From the NCBI RefSeq assembly GCF_016808095.1, contig NC_068970.1:51557630-51621629 (forward strand): a stretch of DNA of 64,000 nucleotides. The letters are read 5' to 3'. The notes below the pieces were generated by a model. It did not search any database. It was given only the letters and a program-made list of their open reading frames with translations, and had not been told where the DNA came from. Below are positions 23,750 through 35,248 of the stretch, piece after piece. A program made the position numbers and the translations under genes. Every line of letters starts with the position of its first letter. The stretch's first letter is position 1. Source of the DNA: Vigna angularis (lineage: Eukaryota; Streptophyta; Magnoliopsida; Fabales; Fabaceae).

Positions 23750-24881
23750 ATTCAAACTGAAACCCTCTGGTGGGGCATCAAACCATGGGTCATCAGATTC
23801 AAAGAAATCAATGTCCGAAATTCCAGGCTTTCTTGGCCATTTCAGAGTAACCGAATCATTTTGTAGCATAGCAGCATCTCCATAGTACCTTCCTCTACAG
23901 CATAATGTGGCAGAGGCAATATAATAATTCCAGCTTCAGAAACTACACAAGATTCATTGATAGATGAAAAACCCTTTGGAAACCAATTAATATTTAAATA
24001 GAGAACTCCTAAAAGAAGCAGTCATTACCAGCATCAGTGACATCTGAGTCTCCAGATGCAACTGCTTCTGATGCTTGGCTTAATTGCAATTGTACAAGCT
24101 TCTGCTGATGCTTGACGTGGCATATCCTCATCATCAGCAATATCTACGTTACCTCGTGATTCATATTCTTTTCTAATATCTCCAAATTCTTCAACCTCAC
24201 AAAGATCATTATTCCCAGCACCATTGATTTTCTTATCCGCCCAAGTAACAGTACGGCTAGGTTCTTTTCACCAGCAGATTTAAGGGAGATTTGAGTTTAG
24301 TCTCACACGATCTACCCACTTTTTCTACCTGGAATTTCTCTTTAACATTGTCACGATCAAAATTGGAAGTGGAAGCACCACCATTAGCAGTAACTCTACT
24401 TGTCTCCCCTTCACATTGCAATTATTTCCTTGTGGAATTATTGTTTTCCTCATCATATGGTCTTTCTGATATGGAAACAGAATGTGCATCTTTCCTTTTA
24501 ATAGCTAGATTGGAAGAGGATTTGACCACTGCTTCATATGATTTGGATACTTCCTTCTCTTTTTCTGAGGTACTTAATTTAACACTCTTAAAAGATGAAG
24601 ACAGATCTTGAATGCTCTCCTCATCTTTCCTGACCATTTTAAGGCCAACCTTTTCTGGTTGCCTGTCTACAGCTGTTGTGTCTGTTTGACCTGGGGATGC
24701 TTTTGAAACACTATACCCATCTTATTTTTCTTCACCAGAATTTTCTCATTTTGTTCCAGCTTTTTCTCTCATTTTTCAATGATTCACAAACTGTTTCAGT
24801 CATCAACTCAGTCACATGCCTCTTTTTCAATGATACCCCCACACTTGAACTCAACAATGTCCGATAACACACAGCCTACTT
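23750..24881 (-). pseudogene. decayed fragment of an RPAP2 homologue (RNA polymerase II CTD phosphatase family)
   Basis: Minus-strand fragments follow the middle region of plant RPAP2-like proteins as I recall them, in order: SSSVGVSLKKRHVTE (about 24870), MVRKDEESIQDLSSSFKS (24637), RTVTWADKKIN (about 24250), ASAEACTIAI, then after a frameshift LSQASEAVASGDSDVTDA, then SEAGIIILPLPH, then after another frameshift LKWPRKPGISDIDFFESD and WFDAPPEGFSL (23755). At least three frameshifts break the frame. A likely intron is still recognisable between DVTDA (GCTG|GTAATG) and VSEAG (GTGTAG|TT), and a donor GTAAGT follows at 23749, so this is a genomic fragment, not a retrocopy. The N-terminal zinc domain and the C-terminus are missing. 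Functional RPAP2 removes phosphate from the Pol II tail and aids its nuclear import; this copy should be dead. Confidence 0.75.
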
Positions 24882-26335
24882 TACCTCACAGCTCTAGGAC
24901 AGGGTATAATCTGGTTTTACAGGTCCAAGGCTGACAATGGACTTAAAAATCTGAATAAAAGGCTAAAACAGGCTCAAAAATAGGTGCTAGGGAAAATTTT
25001 CCAAGGTAGACTATATTTGGCAAGTGCCTTAATTCAAGGAGGGCCTAGATCACATTAAGAATGCACATCAAATGATCAGTTATGAAGAAAAATAATGCAA
25101 AGCGTAGAATGTCATTTTCATGAATGCACACACAAGAAAAACTCAAGTTCAAATCTCTCAAGGTTCACTTTTGTCAAAACTGTTCTTTGCAAATGATTCA
25201 TCATGTAAAAATCACTCAATTCAATGTATGGAACTGTACAAACATGACTAAAAATTATCCACTCAAATTAGACACTCTATCTATCATCTACAAATTAAGA
25301 GCTAAGCTAGCAAAATGAGAAATGTGCAAATCTGGAAAAATTAGTAAAAACAGAGGTAAAATGTATTCAAGCAACTTTAAAATGACTAAAGAAAGCTAGA
25401 AATCAACTCAAAATTAAATTATACAATAAACTCAAAATTTCACTACTCAACCTACAAAAACACTCTAAAACTAGGCTAAACAAGCTAAAAGTAAGAACTG
25501 AACTAAAACAGAAAGAATACCAGTAAAGAAACTACCAAAGCAAGTCTTAAATGACTAAAGAAAACTAAAGAACACTTCATGACATCAATTCCATTTGAAC
25601 CGCACACACAAAATTCCAAGCATTTTACACAGATTCATGTTCATGACTATCTAAGAATTATAGTCTTGTTCTTTGATTTGGACCTTGTAAATACCGAGTT
25701 TAACATAAGTGAATTAGCTGATAGAATCATTTTCACTAAAATAGTCATGCAGACCTGTGCTTGAGTGTGCATACTTTGGGTAGAAAATGAAGATAATAAC
25801 ATCCTTTTGTCAAAAGTGAATATATGGTGAGACGATTTCCAGTTTTATAAATTCAAACAAAAGTTGCACCGGAAGACTTTTCAGACATATTATAAGAGAA
25901 GTGAAATAGAAACAAAATGACAAAGGGTTAAGGCCACAAACTTAGCAGAAAAACAGATGCGGAAGGACTGGCAATGGGTTATTCAACTCTTTCTCTTGCG
26001 TGATAGGAGTGTAACAGGTGAGAAATAGTAGCCTTTAAATTTCCTGATCAGCCTCATCTTATGAACTCTAGTATGTAAAGGGGAATTTGTGTTGAGTATG
26101 TCTTAAGCAATAACAATTGCTTTTAACTCCCACTTTCAGCTCTTTTTCACTCAATTTGCATTAAAACAGACATTATGGATGAGATGATGGCCATTATCAT
26201 TTCTTTTCAATTTACCAACTTTTGGTAGGCACAAGCATTATATCCCACGTAACAATTATTCCTTTCAAATATCATTCATCTTCTACAAAGTGTATCCCAA
26301 TGAATCAAGCAAAAGAAAACGTTGATATACCTATA
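24882..26335. other. spacer between the RPAP2-like fragment and HSCB
   Basis: 24900-25100 resembles leader-like repetitive DNA but was not placed in a family. The stretch just before 26336 should hold the 3' UTR of HSCB. No other gene was recognised. Confidence 0.4.
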
Positions 26336-29059
26336 TCAAAGCTTCTTTATGACTTCATCAATTACACGACTATAGTAAGTCATTCTCCTGATTGCCAATT
26401 TTGCTTCCTCAAAATTCTGGTTTTGAAAAGCATGACCTAAGGTATTAGAGCAATTTTGCAGCTTCTCCTGCATCTGGATGACCAATCAAAGGATGACATC
26501 AAGAAACAACATGAAGGTAAAAATAATTCAAAATCTACACTAGAACCAATTATGCATTCTCTTAGCAGCATTCAGCCTTGTTGGAGATTTCATGCATACC
26601 TGGGAGAGAATGCCATTCAAAGCGTCCCCATTTGTAGCTTCTTCAACTGCTTCCCTGATTTCAAGAATCTGTAGTAAAATTTAGCAATAAAATTTTGAAG
26701 CCGGATTTTCCTTTAGAAGAAGATGGAAAGATGAGATAAAAGATATTCAATAATTTATACTACTAATCTCACCATACAAATTTCAGAATTCAATTTAAGT
26801 TCTGGAAAAACAGAAGCTGAGATATTCCACAGAAAGAACTTAAAAACAATAGCGCGCAGAACAAGCAAGAAAAGAAGAAACAATAGCGCGCAGAACAAGC
26901 AAGAAAAGAAGAAAACATTTTCCAAGTGATAAAATGCTTATTTCATCCCCTTGAACGTATGCCTAACTGAATTGCACATTTTACACATAAAATTTATGTT
27001 ATTCTCTTTATAAAGTAAGTCAGTCTTCCAAAAATCGGCACAATCAAGTCCTAAATGGAAATGGGATTCCAAATTCTGAAGAGAAATAACTAAACTAGCC
27101 ATCAATGACAACACAATTGCCAAACTTCCCATTTACAGATAATGGTCACAAATGAACCTTGAGTGTGAGAGGTGATTTAACTTCAAAGAGGATAACTATC
27201 CACCCATTTTCCAAAGAAATAGCTTCACTTATATTTTAAGTATCATGGAAAGGAATTTAAAAGAAAATTTCACATTGAAAAGCAATAAGGTTCTTTTGTT
27301 ACCTCTGCCAGTAGTTCTGGATCTGATATTGTCTGCTCTTCATCGATTTCTACTCCATTAAGCTTCAGCTGAAAAGAAATGGCACAGCCTTACATGGTAA
27401 CACCAACAGAGAAACAATTGAAATTGAACAATATATAACTAACTACATCGATGGAAAGCATAGTTAGATGGCATGTTTGATGTATATGCCCCAATTCAGA
27501 TAATTTGTTACTGTAATGAAGCATCATCAATTTGGAATCTTTGATGGAAGTATTCTTACCAAGTAAATTCCTCTTGACAAAGGCTTGCTAAGTGTACGGT
27601 ACGCATCAATAACCCTTGCAGATTGTTCAGCAGCAAAATCTCTTTCTTTCTAACCAATTGAAGGAAAACAAAATCTTTTAGTTTCTCCAAAACCTCATTC
27701 AACCTCACTGCCTTCCCCCATCCCCTTAAAACAAAAAGAGTAGAAAGAAAAATCAAATAGAAAAACAAGAACTTAAAATAAGAAAAAAGGATGTCCCATA
27801 ATACCAACCTGAGATTTTGAATGAACTAAATCAGGATGCAGCTTCTTTTGCCACTCTTTGTACTTGAACTCCAAATTCTCACCTTCTTGATCATACTTCC
27901 TCTCCCTGTTTAAAATTTAAAAAAAAAAAAAGTAAAAATGATTTTTAACTTCTTAGCTCATCTATAAATTTATAGACAATAATGCATCCATTAAATAAAT
28001 ATATTTTTATTCCTTCATCCCAAAAACTAAAGCACGCACATTCATAATCCAGCAATGAAACTCCAAAACTTAACTAAGACACGAATATACATTTTATGCT
28101 GCAAGAAAATGGATTAAGCAATGAACTACGCTAAAAAAACACACACGGACAATTAATTTCCTGGAATACTAAAGTTTAACTTTTCCTAATTCAGTGTCTC
28201 AAAACAGACTGAGGCAACCATATCCCTGGGCATACTTGTTGCTTTCCATTGCAATTGACCAACCAAGGTGAAAACCCAATAAGTTGTCATAAGAAGAAAA
28301 CTTACATACGCAATTGATTTTTTTTTTCTTAGTATTCTTCTAACAGAATTGAAATTTCACCTCCCTGTGCTGTGTTAATATTTAATGCAAACTTTCATTA
28401 CATAAATTATCAAAATAAAACTCCAATTCGATCGGAGAATGGTATCAGTAGAACAGAAAAGCACCAAAAAACAAGGCGAAAACCAAATCAATTGTTAAGC
28501 AATTCCTTAATTTTTTATGTCAGAATTGGAATTTCACATCACTGAGCTATGCTAACCTTAATTCAAACTTCTACTACACAAATTATAAAAATAAAAAATA
28601 AAACTCTAACTCAGATGGGATAATGGTGTCAACAGAACTAAAAACACCGAACTCAAGAAGAAAACTTTGGAAGCAATTTCAGCACCCAGAAGAAAAAAAC
28701 AAAGCCCCGGAAGCTTACACCCCAAATATCTCAAAATAGTCAGTGGAACAATCGACGGGTTGAATGCACCGACACGAGTCGCATACGAGGAAAGGTGCGG
28801 AATGAGGGGCAGCATGGCAATTCCAGCACCCACTTTGGATTTCCACGGCAGATTTAGAGCATAAACTTTTCGAGGAAAACCCGGGAGAACAGTTGAAATC
28901 GAAGGTGTGAGCGCGGGGAGGAGGATGGTGAGGTGATGCATGATGAAGAAGAGAGAGTTTAATGTGAGGAGGAAAATTGGAAGTGAAGCGCTGAGGAAAT
29001 GAAGTTAAAGAGCGCCGCAAAAGAAAATAAAAGGGCTTGCAGAGGTTCTTCTTGGACAT
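26336..29059 (-). CDS. HSCB: HSCB, J-domain co-chaperone for iron-sulfur cluster assembly
   Basis: Six exons: 28719-29059, 27809-27905, 27560-27649, 27303-27368, 26600-26668 and 26336-26473. All use GT-AG, phases agree, and the total of 801 nt gives 266 aa. The N-terminus is basic and Ser/Pro-rich, as in an organelle-targeting sequence. A tetracysteine motif CWNC...CDSC (Cys78, 81, 93, 96) precedes the J-domain, as in eukaryotic HSCB. The J-domain has KEWQKKLHPDLVHSKS with HPD at 137-139 and KERDFAAEQSARVIDAYRTL. The C-terminal helical part (LKLNGVEIDEEQTISDPELL, ILEIREAVEEA, MTYYSRVIDEVIKKL) is the scaffold-binding domain. HSCB delivers the ISU-bound cluster to the mitochondrial Hsp70 and stimulates its ATPase; location and role here follow from the family. 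The chosen ATG is the first in the open frame. Confidence 0.93.
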
Positions 29060-31083
29060 CGCGTGAGCACAGAGAGGAGATGCAGAAGGAAGGTATAATG
29101 TTTGGGGGAGTGAGAAGTGATTTGGGGAAATTGCAGGCGAGAATGATCCTCTCTTAATGGAGAAGATTTGAGGGGATGAAGAGTAAAATTAGAAAATGGC
29201 CCTTGTTACACTGTGCCTGTGCGAGAATGGGAGGTGAGAACCATTCTCCCCCATGACAATCGATTCTGCTGGTTCAGATATGATTGTGGATGCGTTTGGA
29301 AGAGGTGGTGGTGGCCGTAGTTGGTTTCTTCATTGGTGCTGCTCTGCTGTGGGGCTGTTATGCGTCGACGTTGGTGGTGAAGGTGCCCTCATGATGCGTT
29401 TGTGGTGGAGCTGCCTGCTGGTGCCCTATGTTGAGGGCCGAAGGAGAGGAAGAATACTTACGAGAAGAATAAACTGCTTAAAAATAATAATAATAACAAT
29501 ATAATACTAATAATAATATAATAATTATATATATATTTTCTTCATTACTATCTTTTAAATTAAATAATTACTTATAATAAAAATATTATTTTTCAGTTTC
29601 TTTATTTATAAAATTACTTTATTAATTAAATAATTACTCTTTATAAAAGAATTATTTTTTTTATCATTTTAATAACTATTCTTTTAAATTAAAATAATTA
29701 TACATAATATTGCTTATAATATTTTTATTTTAATAATTAAAATTTATTTTATTTATAATTTTATCTATAACTATATAAATACTTTTTGTTTTTCCAATTT
29801 TACTATTTTAGTTATTATTTTTAATTATTATTTTTAAAGTTTAAATAGTTTGTAAATATTTAAAAATATACACAATATATTAGTTTAATAATAATATTAC
29901 ACTTAAATTTCTATCTCATTTAATTTTAAAAAATAAAATGATAATTATTTAATTTTATTAATTAAAACATATCATTTTATACAAAATTTTAATCACAAAT
30001 TCATCCAAATCACATCCATCTTCTTTATCCAAACAATCATACTTTCACTTTCAGTTCCTTTTCCTCTCCAATTCATCCAAATCACAATTTTCCTTATCCA
30101 AATCACTTTCATTTCCTTTTCCTCTCAAATTTATGCTCTCATATCTATCTTTCAATCAAAACACTTCCTAAAAGAAGAGTTTATTTATTTATGTTAGGAG
30201 AAAAAATAGGATGAAAAATAAATTGTTAAATTAACTTTTTATTACAACTAAGGTGATTTTATTTTTCAATTTCATCTCATTATTTTAAATATTGTAGATT
30301 TGGTCTCACTTTAAAAAAAGATTTTTTTATCATATTAATGTTAACTAATTTATAATAACAATAAATAATATAATATATATGATAGAAAAAATGAATCATA
30401 AGAAACCGTACAACTACATGTAGACAATAAGTGAGTATAATTATCAGTGTGTGTTTTCTTGCCATGGTCTCCAACTAGACAAAGCTAAACAAATAAACAG
30501 TATATTAAATACAATATGTCTTATTATCAAACAACAAATGTGTTTACATGTATACCATTAAGTCTTAATTTCTCTCGAAAAAGTCTCACTAAACACTAGA
30601 TTAATAAATATTATATTATATATTTAAATTGATAGAACCTAAATCTTAAACCTTCAATTTTTTATTTTTATATATGAGTAGTACTAAGTTCAAGATCCGC
30701 AATTGGATTATATTCGAGTAATACCATATTATTAATACTGAACAAAATGTTTTAATTAGGGGTATTAAAAATAAAAAGTCGTAAATAGAGGAGTGGATAA
30801 TAAATTATCACAAATAAGCAAATTTGTGTGGATGAGCAATATGGTATAAGAGAAAAGAGTGAGAAAGATATCAAATAAACTTGTTTTTGCAATTTATCCT
30901 TGACGAATAATTCTCACATTGATTGATTGGGTACATGTATTAGTAGTACTTGATTTTTTTTCAATTAGATTAAAAAAGGAATGAGTATGTACATATCTCA
31001 CGTTCTCGTTCTCATATATGTTATAATATTCATCTTCGTCCCAATTTCTATTTAAATTATTAAAATATTCATAATCTATTAAG

Positions 31084-31169
<86 letters not shown>

Positions 31170-31670
31170 TACACACTCTCTTTATTTTATTTTTCTTGTT
31201 TGATTTGTAATGAAATTCACTTACATCTATAACATATTTTTCTACTCTTTTAATATTTTTATTTTTTGTGTATTTTTTTTCCATGAGAATATTTAACTCT
31301 CAATTTAAGCATTCAATAGTATAAATTTTTCATTTACTAGTAATATAAAAAACTTATTTTCTCTATTATTTTATTATCAATTTTTGTTTCATTTGAATAA
31401 CTTTTTTATTTTGCTCAAATATTTTTCCTTATCTCTCAACCACTTGATTAAGTTGATATGGCAAAACTTTTTTAGAACTCTAAACTATTTTTCATTTTAT
31501 AATACATTTAATTATATATTTATTTTTCTTTTCTGTGATTTTATTTAAGGGCCTATCAAATTATTTCTAAGACACATATTTAATATATTTCTTTTATTTT
31601 TTATATAATTAATTATATGTTATAATTCATTATCATTTAATTATTTTTATATAATTGTATAAATTTTGGG
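29060..31670. other. upstream region of HSCB and AT-rich intergenic DNA
   Basis: 29060-29230 should be the HSCB leader and promoter. 29253-29504 is a GC-rich open stretch of 83 codons without family signs. Beyond it the DNA is highly AT-rich. A 55-60-bp duplication of the type TTCCTTTTCCTCTC...ATCCAAATCAC is seen at about 30000-30130, and a long (TA)n tract at 31086-31168. Confidence 0.5.
31086..31168. repeat. (AT)n microsatellite, 83 bp
   Basis: Uninterrupted alternating AT/TA run; the minus-strand frame across it encodes an Ile-Tyr string that is an artefact. Confidence 0.95.
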
Positions 31671-31778
31671 TATAACAGGCAGAAGCTAAAAATGAACTTT
31701 TGCGAATTTTCCAAGATTTATTTGAGATCCTTTCCGAAGTCTAAAATAGTCGTATGAGTAGTCAAATTAAAGATAATT

Positions 31779-32260
31779 GAGTCTAGTTTCCAACAAAGCA
31801 AGAATAAACTCAATTGGAGTTCGGTAGAGAGAGTAATGAGCAAAACAGACATCAAAGGTCAAAGCTGAGCATACCAGAGCATGATTAAAGTTTCCGATTT
31901 TTAATAATTTTACTGCAGCTAGCTCTGTAGTCCAAAAATTTCGAGTTATGTGTCCAAAGAAAGATATTTGAGTCTAGTTTCCAACAAAGCAAGAATCAAC
32001 TCAATTGGAGTTCGGTAGAGAGAGCAATGAGCAAAAACGTCATCAAAGGTCAAAGCTGAGCATACCAGAGCGTGATTAAATTTTTCGATTTTTAATAATT
32101 TTACTGCAGCTAGCCCTGTAGTCCAAAAATTTTGAGTGTTGTGTTCAAAGAAAGATATTTGAGTCTAGTTTCCAATAAAAAAGAAATGAACTCATTTGGA
32201 GTTATGTACAAAGATTTATGAGTAAAATAACAAGCAAAGGTCAGTGTGGACAGCATTCAA
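31779..32260 (+). repeat. three copies of a 191-bp tandem unit
   Basis: GAGTCTAGTTTCCAA recurs at 31779, 31970 and 32161, exactly 191 bp apart. The first two copies are highly similar over the whole unit; the third diverges and is truncated. Confidence 0.9.
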
Positions 32261-32791
32261 TTTTACTCGTTGGGAGCACTTATCTACACTCTTTGGCCAA
32301 GAGTATGGGTAAGAGGGTATTGAGAATTCTCTTCCATTGTTGGAAGAGGAAAGAATGAATTATGAGAAGGAGAGGAGTGAAAGAGATGTTGGGTGATGAT
32401 TGTGATGGTAAAATTGTGAGAGCAAGCGTTCTGTCATTTCCTTAGAATTTTGTCGAATCGGTGGTGTTCGTATTGCGATACAATAGTGTGTTGAGTCTTT
32501 GCGGAGACTGAGATTCGAGTGTCACCCTTTCCTCGTGCGCGGGGACTAGAGAGGGTTGGATGTCTCGCCCAATGACTTCGGCTTGTGTGAGTATAGTGCT
32601 CGGTGGGTGCGCCTAACCGAAGTTTTTACTTGTAATTCCTTGAGGAGTCGGGGAGATAGGTCTGAAGTTGCGATGGAAGACGGCTCGAATCGCCCTGTTT
32701 TGCGAAACAGGTTTGGTACGACAAAATTCAAGGAAACAACAGAAGCTTGAGTAAATGATTGAGTCGTGAGTTTAATACTGTGATGTATTGT

Positions 32792-32926
32792 AATATTGTG
32801 ACTTTGATAGTCTGAGTAGTGATAATCTAAGGTATTAATATTGTGACTTTGATAGTCCGATTGGTAATGATCTGAGTTATTAATATTGTGACTTTGATAG
32901 TCTGAGTGGTAATGATCTGAGTTATG
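32792..32926 (+). repeat. three copies of a 45-bp tandem unit
   Basis: AATATTGTGACTTTGATAGT recurs at 32792, 32837 and 32882, followed each time by a TCTGAG-like and GTAATGATCTGAG-like tail. Confidence 0.85.
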
Positions 32927-33351
32927 AGTTGAATATTGCGTTGTAATGTAAGGTTGTGACTAGGAAAATCTAAGTTGTGATATTTTGATATTGAGATTAT
33001 ATGCTATGTTAGGTTCTTCGTTACTCACCCTGAAATGTTGTGGTTGTGGTTTCCACCTACGATGATCGTACTTGTACGGGAGTAGATGGCGTTGCAGATG
33101 AGGCAGAGATGAAGTAGCACGACGAGAGTTATGGGGATAACTATGGGGGACTTATCATGTTTTAAAGTAATTTTATGTCTTTGAATAATGAATTTGATAT
33201 TTGTAAGGTTTTAACCTTATGTTGTAAGACGCTTAAACTTTTGATGGTTTAGTTCCGCGATGTTAATAAAAAAAATTGGCGTAAAAATTTGGATTTTGTT
33301 ATTTTCTAGTGGCACTCCATAAGGGGTGTTACAATCACAAAATCAACAAAC

Positions 33352-34166
33352 TGTTACAATCACAAAGAAAAAAAAGTTACAAGAGATGAAACTCACTTCC
33401 CCTGAAGGCCACAAGGGATGAGCACCTCATTCGAATGTTTCACGAAGGATGACCACCTCCTTTGAATCTTCACAAAGGATGACAAACTTCACCTAGCAAC
33501 AACAACAACACTCAATCATAAACCTAATGAAAGTTCTCACTTTATGTCATTACCAAGTTCTCAAAGTCACAATACAAGGGTTACACAAACCCTAGAACAC
33601 ACTTATCACAACACACAAGCAATAAGATAAGATTTTTCGTATCTTAGAATGAGAGTCTTAAATCAATATATAAAGATCTCACTCAAGGATACCTCAAAAA
33701 AATATGTTGTCAACTATTTAACTATGATAATCGATTATCCACTTATGGTAATCGATTATGCATTTAATGAATGCACAACGGCCAAAAACATGCCTAAAAA
33801 CTCCAACGGCTAGTCGTGATAATCGATTATTGTAAGTCATAATCGATTATGAATAATCGACTATCATAGGTTGGTAATCGATTATTCCAGAGACAAAATG
33901 AGTTTTTAGCAAACTTAAAAATCTCTCTGTGATAATTTCTTAAGTGCTAATTGATTATTATAGAGTTTTTCTGACTCCAAAAAGAATTTTAAAGCATACA
34001 ATACATGAAATCAAGGATAAATAACACCATATCTATACATAAAGCTACTAAAACACAAAAGCTTTAACACAACCAAGTCTTCACGAAAGTATTCTCGTGA
34101 TTTGAGCACTTGAGATTTGACTTTGAGACATCATCAAAACTTCTAAACTTCATGATTTTGCTAACA
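33352..34166 (-). mobile_element. copia-type 3' LTR (minus orientation)
   Basis: On the minus strand AAAAAGGGGAAGAT, a typical polypurine tract of legume copia (SIRE-like) elements, is followed at once by TGTTAGC at 34166. The plus-strand start TGTTAC at 33352 gives near-matching inverted ends (TGTTA...TAACA), hence an 815-bp LTR. It contains a cluster of TAATCGATTA motifs. No matching second LTR or target duplication was found, so the element is incomplete. Confidence 0.6.
33726..33886. repeat. cluster of palindromic TAATCGATTA motifs
   Basis: Within 160 bp the self-complementary decamer TAATCGATTA occurs five times in full, with one further near match (AATCGACTAT) and a later TAATTGATTA near 33949. 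Spacing is irregular. I have the impression that this motif is common in legume copia LTRs. Confidence 0.85.
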
Positions 34167-34408
34167 ATCTTCCCCTTTTTGATGATGGTCAAAATTCCTT
34201 TGATTTAAAGCTTTTGATAACCTGTACTCATAACTTGTAACTCATACATAACTTAAAGAAAATGATTAATAGATAAAAGATAAATATATAAAGCCTTTAA
34301 ATTATTTCTCCATTTTTTTATCATTATTAAAAAGAGCCATGCGTGATTAAGTTATTTCTCCTTCTTAATATAAGTTGGGTATCGTATATCATCACAATGG
34401 CATAGGTA

Positions 34409-35248
34409 TTACCTTGCAAGATGAATCCCATCTGGCGGAGGGAAGAAGCCCCAATTTGACTTTCCATTGTGAGTACTCTGAAACACTTCTCTTGAGACAT
34501 CTACCCCTTTATATTCACAAATTCTTGATACCAATAAAGCGTATGAAAGAGGGTAGTATGGAAACATCTTGGCCTTCATCATGGTGTTAAAGATGAGGTT
34601 GGGCGAATGGATCAGGATGTCATTGATTATCCCATAGATAATCATGACATCAGCTTCGGAGCACTACACATGATTTGAAGCTCGAGGACAAAGTAGTCAG
34701 ACAATCAAGAAATGGATTAGTCTCTCATCTTTCTTGAGACCGCCCACAAGCAACTGCTTATTGTTGATGTACGCCTTAGGATCCTTCAGAAAAGAGCGAA
34801 AGTCCATAATTTTGTTAAAGCCTTCTAGATCCTGAGAGAGCATAACCATATCCTCACGCAACTGGATATGAGCCACTGTTGTCCACATGTCGTCATCTAA
34901 CACAATGTCTACTCCTTTTACTCTTGTAGAGTACACACCATCACGTACCTTCAAATTAAAATAGAACACCCTTACCAAGTCCAGATAATACTTACCTTGC
35001 ATCTCCAAGATGGACTGGATGCCTTGATGAAAGATTTGCAGAGGGAATTGGAACCCATATATATAAAACTAGTTTAGATCAACATACTTGGGAGAGATCA
35101 ACTTTCTTTCCTTCTAAAAGGTGGTGAACTCTCAGTGTTTTTCTTTGTCGGAGATCTAACCACTCAAATTGTTACCACGACCTCTATGATAGGTGGAAGA
35201 AGAAGGATGTGAACTTCTTCTTGTGGGAAGTTTTCTTCTATTAGTCAT
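34409..35248 (-). pseudogene. 'putative plant transposon protein' domain, broken only by stop codons
   Basis: From ATG 35248 (MTNRRKLPTRRSSHPSSS) one phase can be followed for 280 codons to a stop at 34409. It includes LVRVFYFNLKVRDGVYSTRV, VDIVLDDDMWTTVAHI, KQLLVGGLKKDERLIHFL and YALLVSRICEYKGVDVS. These match, from memory, the domain Pfam calls 'putative plant transposon protein', often found with legume retroelements. Six in-frame stops interrupt it, all TAG or TGA, and no frameshift is apparent. It lies internal to the copia-type LTR at 33352-34166 and in the same orientation, so it probably belonged to that element. Its biochemical function is unknown. Confidence 0.7.

Larger units (their letters stand above)
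31671..33333 (+). mobile_element. probable solo LTR or LTR remnant of a Ty3/gypsy element
   Basis: About 1.66 kb without coding capacity, starting TATAACAGG (31671) and ending GGGGTGTTACA (33333), an end typical of many plant gypsy LTRs (TGTAACACCCC on the other strand). The interior shows a 191-bp triple repeat, a GC-richer middle block (32400-32720) and a 45-bp triple repeat. I found no target duplication and no adjoining gag-pol, so it may be a solo LTR or a fragment. Orientation is uncertain. Confidence 0.5.

Noticed and set aside
29253..29504. 83-codon GC-rich plus-strand frame upstream of HSCB
   Set aside because: Gly/Trp/Cys-rich composition from GTGG-rich DNA, no family, no splice context and no leader; kept only as a note in the intergenic entry.
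31069..31284. Open frames rich in Ile-Tyr here and at 42638-42904 and 61111-61356
   Set aside because: They are translations of (TA)n microsatellites.
33334..34180. Repeated short palindromes as a CRISPR-like array
   Set aside because: Plant nuclear DNA, irregular spacing and no uniform spacers; the motifs belong to an LTR.
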